This document shows positions 5,905-6,951 of a stretch of 6,951 nucleotides of DNA, piece by piece. The stretch covers positions 33,738 to 40,688 of the forward strand of contig MGNS01000161.1 of assembly GCA_001795165.1 (NCBI GenBank), written 5' to 3'. The position numbers were made by a program, and so were the translations under genes. Position 1 is the first letter of the stretch. Each line of letters begins with the position of its first letter. This DNA is from Chloroflexi bacterium RBG_16_57_11. GTDB taxonomy: Bacteria; Chloroflexota; Anaerolineae; Anaerolineales; UBA4823. The notes beneath the pieces are model-generated. The model had not been told where the DNA came from, searched no databases, and saw nothing but the letters and a program-made list of their open reading frames with translations.

Positions 5905-6951
5905 TTACTTCTCGATAATGGTCACGTGGACGATCTTATCGCCGGGTGGCAGCTCCACCGGCTGGGATGGATCACGCGGGGTCAGCTTTTGTAACACGTC
6001 TATACCCGAGATCAGGCGACCGAAGATCGTGAACCCGCCGTCCAGATGCGGAGCCGCGGCATATGTGATGAAAAATTGACTACCGTTCGAGCCGGGGCCT
6101 GCATTGGCCATGCCCACGACCCCCGGGCTGTCAAACTTCAGGTCGGTGATTTCGTTGTCGAACGCATATCCAGGGCCGCCGTAACCGGTGCCTGTGGGGT
6201 CTCCGGACTGAGCCATGAAACCCGGGAGCACACGGTGGAAGGTGACGCCGTCATACCAACCCTGGTGCGCCAGGAAAACGAAGTTGTTCACCGCCAGTGG
6301 GGCTTTGTCTGGGAACAGATCCAGGGTGATATCGCCCTTTTCCGTCTGCAGCACCGCCAGGTATTGCTTGCCAGGGTCGATCGTGATCGGTGGGCAATCG
6401 TCGAACTGCCTTTCCTCCAACAGGGTGAGCCCCACAACAGCATCCAGATCGCCCAGGGTGAGCGGCCCGCTGTATGGCTCGCCGTTGATCAGCAAGTATG
6501 GAGCGCCTGGCATGCGCAAGGCGTAGTTTTGCTCATACGCCTTTTGCACCCGGTCAACCAGCTCCCGGCTGTTCAGATCCGCCTCAAACTGCGCCTGGTC
6601 TAGCTTGAGATCTTTGGCGCGTTGAACCAGCCAGGTTTGGAATTCTTTCGGAGATTTTCCTGCCCATTCCTGCTGCCGTGCGAAGAGCAGGTCGTGCATT
6701 TCCCAGAAGCGGTCTTGCAGCCCGGCGGCCTCGGCTGCCTGTGCTGCCAGCGCGGCCTTATCGTATACCACGATGAGCGGATAGTGACGGAAGACAACGC
6801 GCACCTTCTCGGGGTACTTCTCGTACAATTGTTCCAGCACCGGTGCGACATATGCACAGCCCGGGCATTGAAAATCGCTGTATGCGATGATGGTTAGCGG
6901 TGCGTCTGGCGACCCCAGTGCCCAATCGTTTTGGCTGACTTCGGGTATCAG
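5905..6951 (-). CDS. DsbA-like thioredoxin / cyclophilin-type peptidylprolyl isomerase fusion, partial (N-terminus missing)
   Basis: The frame is open from the right edge, so at least 348 residues are visible and the true start lies outside; the GTG at 6840-6838 is internal. Residues are counted from the edge. SPDAPLTIIAYSDFQCPGC at 14-32 is the entry to a DsbA-like thioredoxin fold with a CPGC active site (bases 6856-6867). A helical insert follows, then GAPYLLING near 149-157, with Pro151 at the cis-proline position. A linker with a third Cys (186) leads to a cyclophilin domain at about 196-348. It has FHRVLPGFMAQSGD, containing catalytic Arg240 (6232-6234), and GSNGSQFFI near 287-295. APHLDGGFTIFG has His where human cyclophilin A has its drug-binding Trp. 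The fusion would combine disulfide or thiol exchange with cis-trans proline isomerisation, probably outside the cytoplasm, although the export signal would lie beyond the window. The PrsW-type gene follows after 2 bases. Confidence 0.92.
   Translation of the reverse strand: MIPEVSQNDWALGSPDAPLTIIAYSDFQCPGCAYVAPVLEQLYEKYPEKVRVVFRHYPLIVVYDKAALAAQAAEAAGLQDRFWEMHDLLFARQQEWAGKSPKEFQTWLVQRAKDLKLDQAQFEADLNSRELVDRVQKAYEQNYALRMPGAPYLLINGEPYSGPLTLGDLDAVVGLTLLEERQFDDCPPITIDPGKQYLAVLQTEKGDITLDLFPDKAPLAVNNFVFLAHQGWYDGVTFHRVLPGFMAQSGDPTGTGYGGPGYAFDNEITDLKFDSPGVVGMANAGPGSNGSQFFITYAAAPHLDGGFTIFGRLISGIDVLQKLTPRDPSQPVELPPGDKIVHVTIIEK

Noticed and set aside
6046..6603. Plus-strand open frame of 185 codons
   Set aside because: It lies antisense to the thioredoxin-cyclophilin gene, has no recognisable motif and no good ribosome binding site. 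It is explained by the codon bias of the real gene.
6600..6857. Minus-strand frame of 85 codons beginning near the CPGC region
   Set aside because: It is an out-of-frame shadow of the DsbA-like domain, whose frame continues unbroken to the right edge.

Overview
The window looks like bacterial chromosomal core and envelope sequence. I infer a Chloroflexota (Anaerolineae-like) genome from the style of the M16 peptidase pair and the thioredoxin-cyclophilin fusion, with moderate confidence because no marker RNA or ribosomal gene is present. Coding density is high and GC is moderate to high. The only stretch longer than 300 bases without a gene is the AT-richer divergent intergenic region at about 532-863. 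I see no mobile element, CRISPR array, tRNA or rRNA.

Layout. (1) Positions 1-531, minus strand: the N-terminal 177 residues of an FAD/NAD(P)-dependent oxidoreductase of the ferredoxin-NADP reductase / glutamate synthase small-subunit type, running off the left edge. It has a strong ribosome binding site and a plausible TTGTAC-17-TATAAT promoter. (2) Positions 532-863: divergent control region with two dyad symmetries and repeated TATAGT hexamers. (3) Positions 864-3862, plus strand: a compact three-gene run. It holds a catalytic M16 zinc peptidase, an overlapping non-catalytic M16 partner, and after 28 bases the holo-acyl-carrier-protein synthase gene acpS. (4) Positions 3859-6951, minus strand, convergent with and overlapping acpS by 4 bases. 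In transcription order this run is an exported-looking DsbA-like thioredoxin fused to a cyclophilin (5' end outside the window), a PrsW-type intramembrane metalloprotease 2 bases later, and a DedA-family membrane protein 67 bases further on.

How the genes may work together. The two M16 products carry complementary halves of one active site: the zinc ligands are in the first and the Arg/Tyr substrate-binding pair is in the second, which implies an obligate heterodimer. The minus-strand run combines disulfide or thiol exchange, proline isomerisation, intramembrane proteolysis and a DedA transporter or scramblase-like protein. It reads as an envelope protein-folding and membrane-maintenance group, but that functional link is inference from gene order. 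Nothing in the window is clearly a wholly new system. The most distinctive items are the thioredoxin-cyclophilin fusion coupled to PrsW, and the split-site M16 pair.
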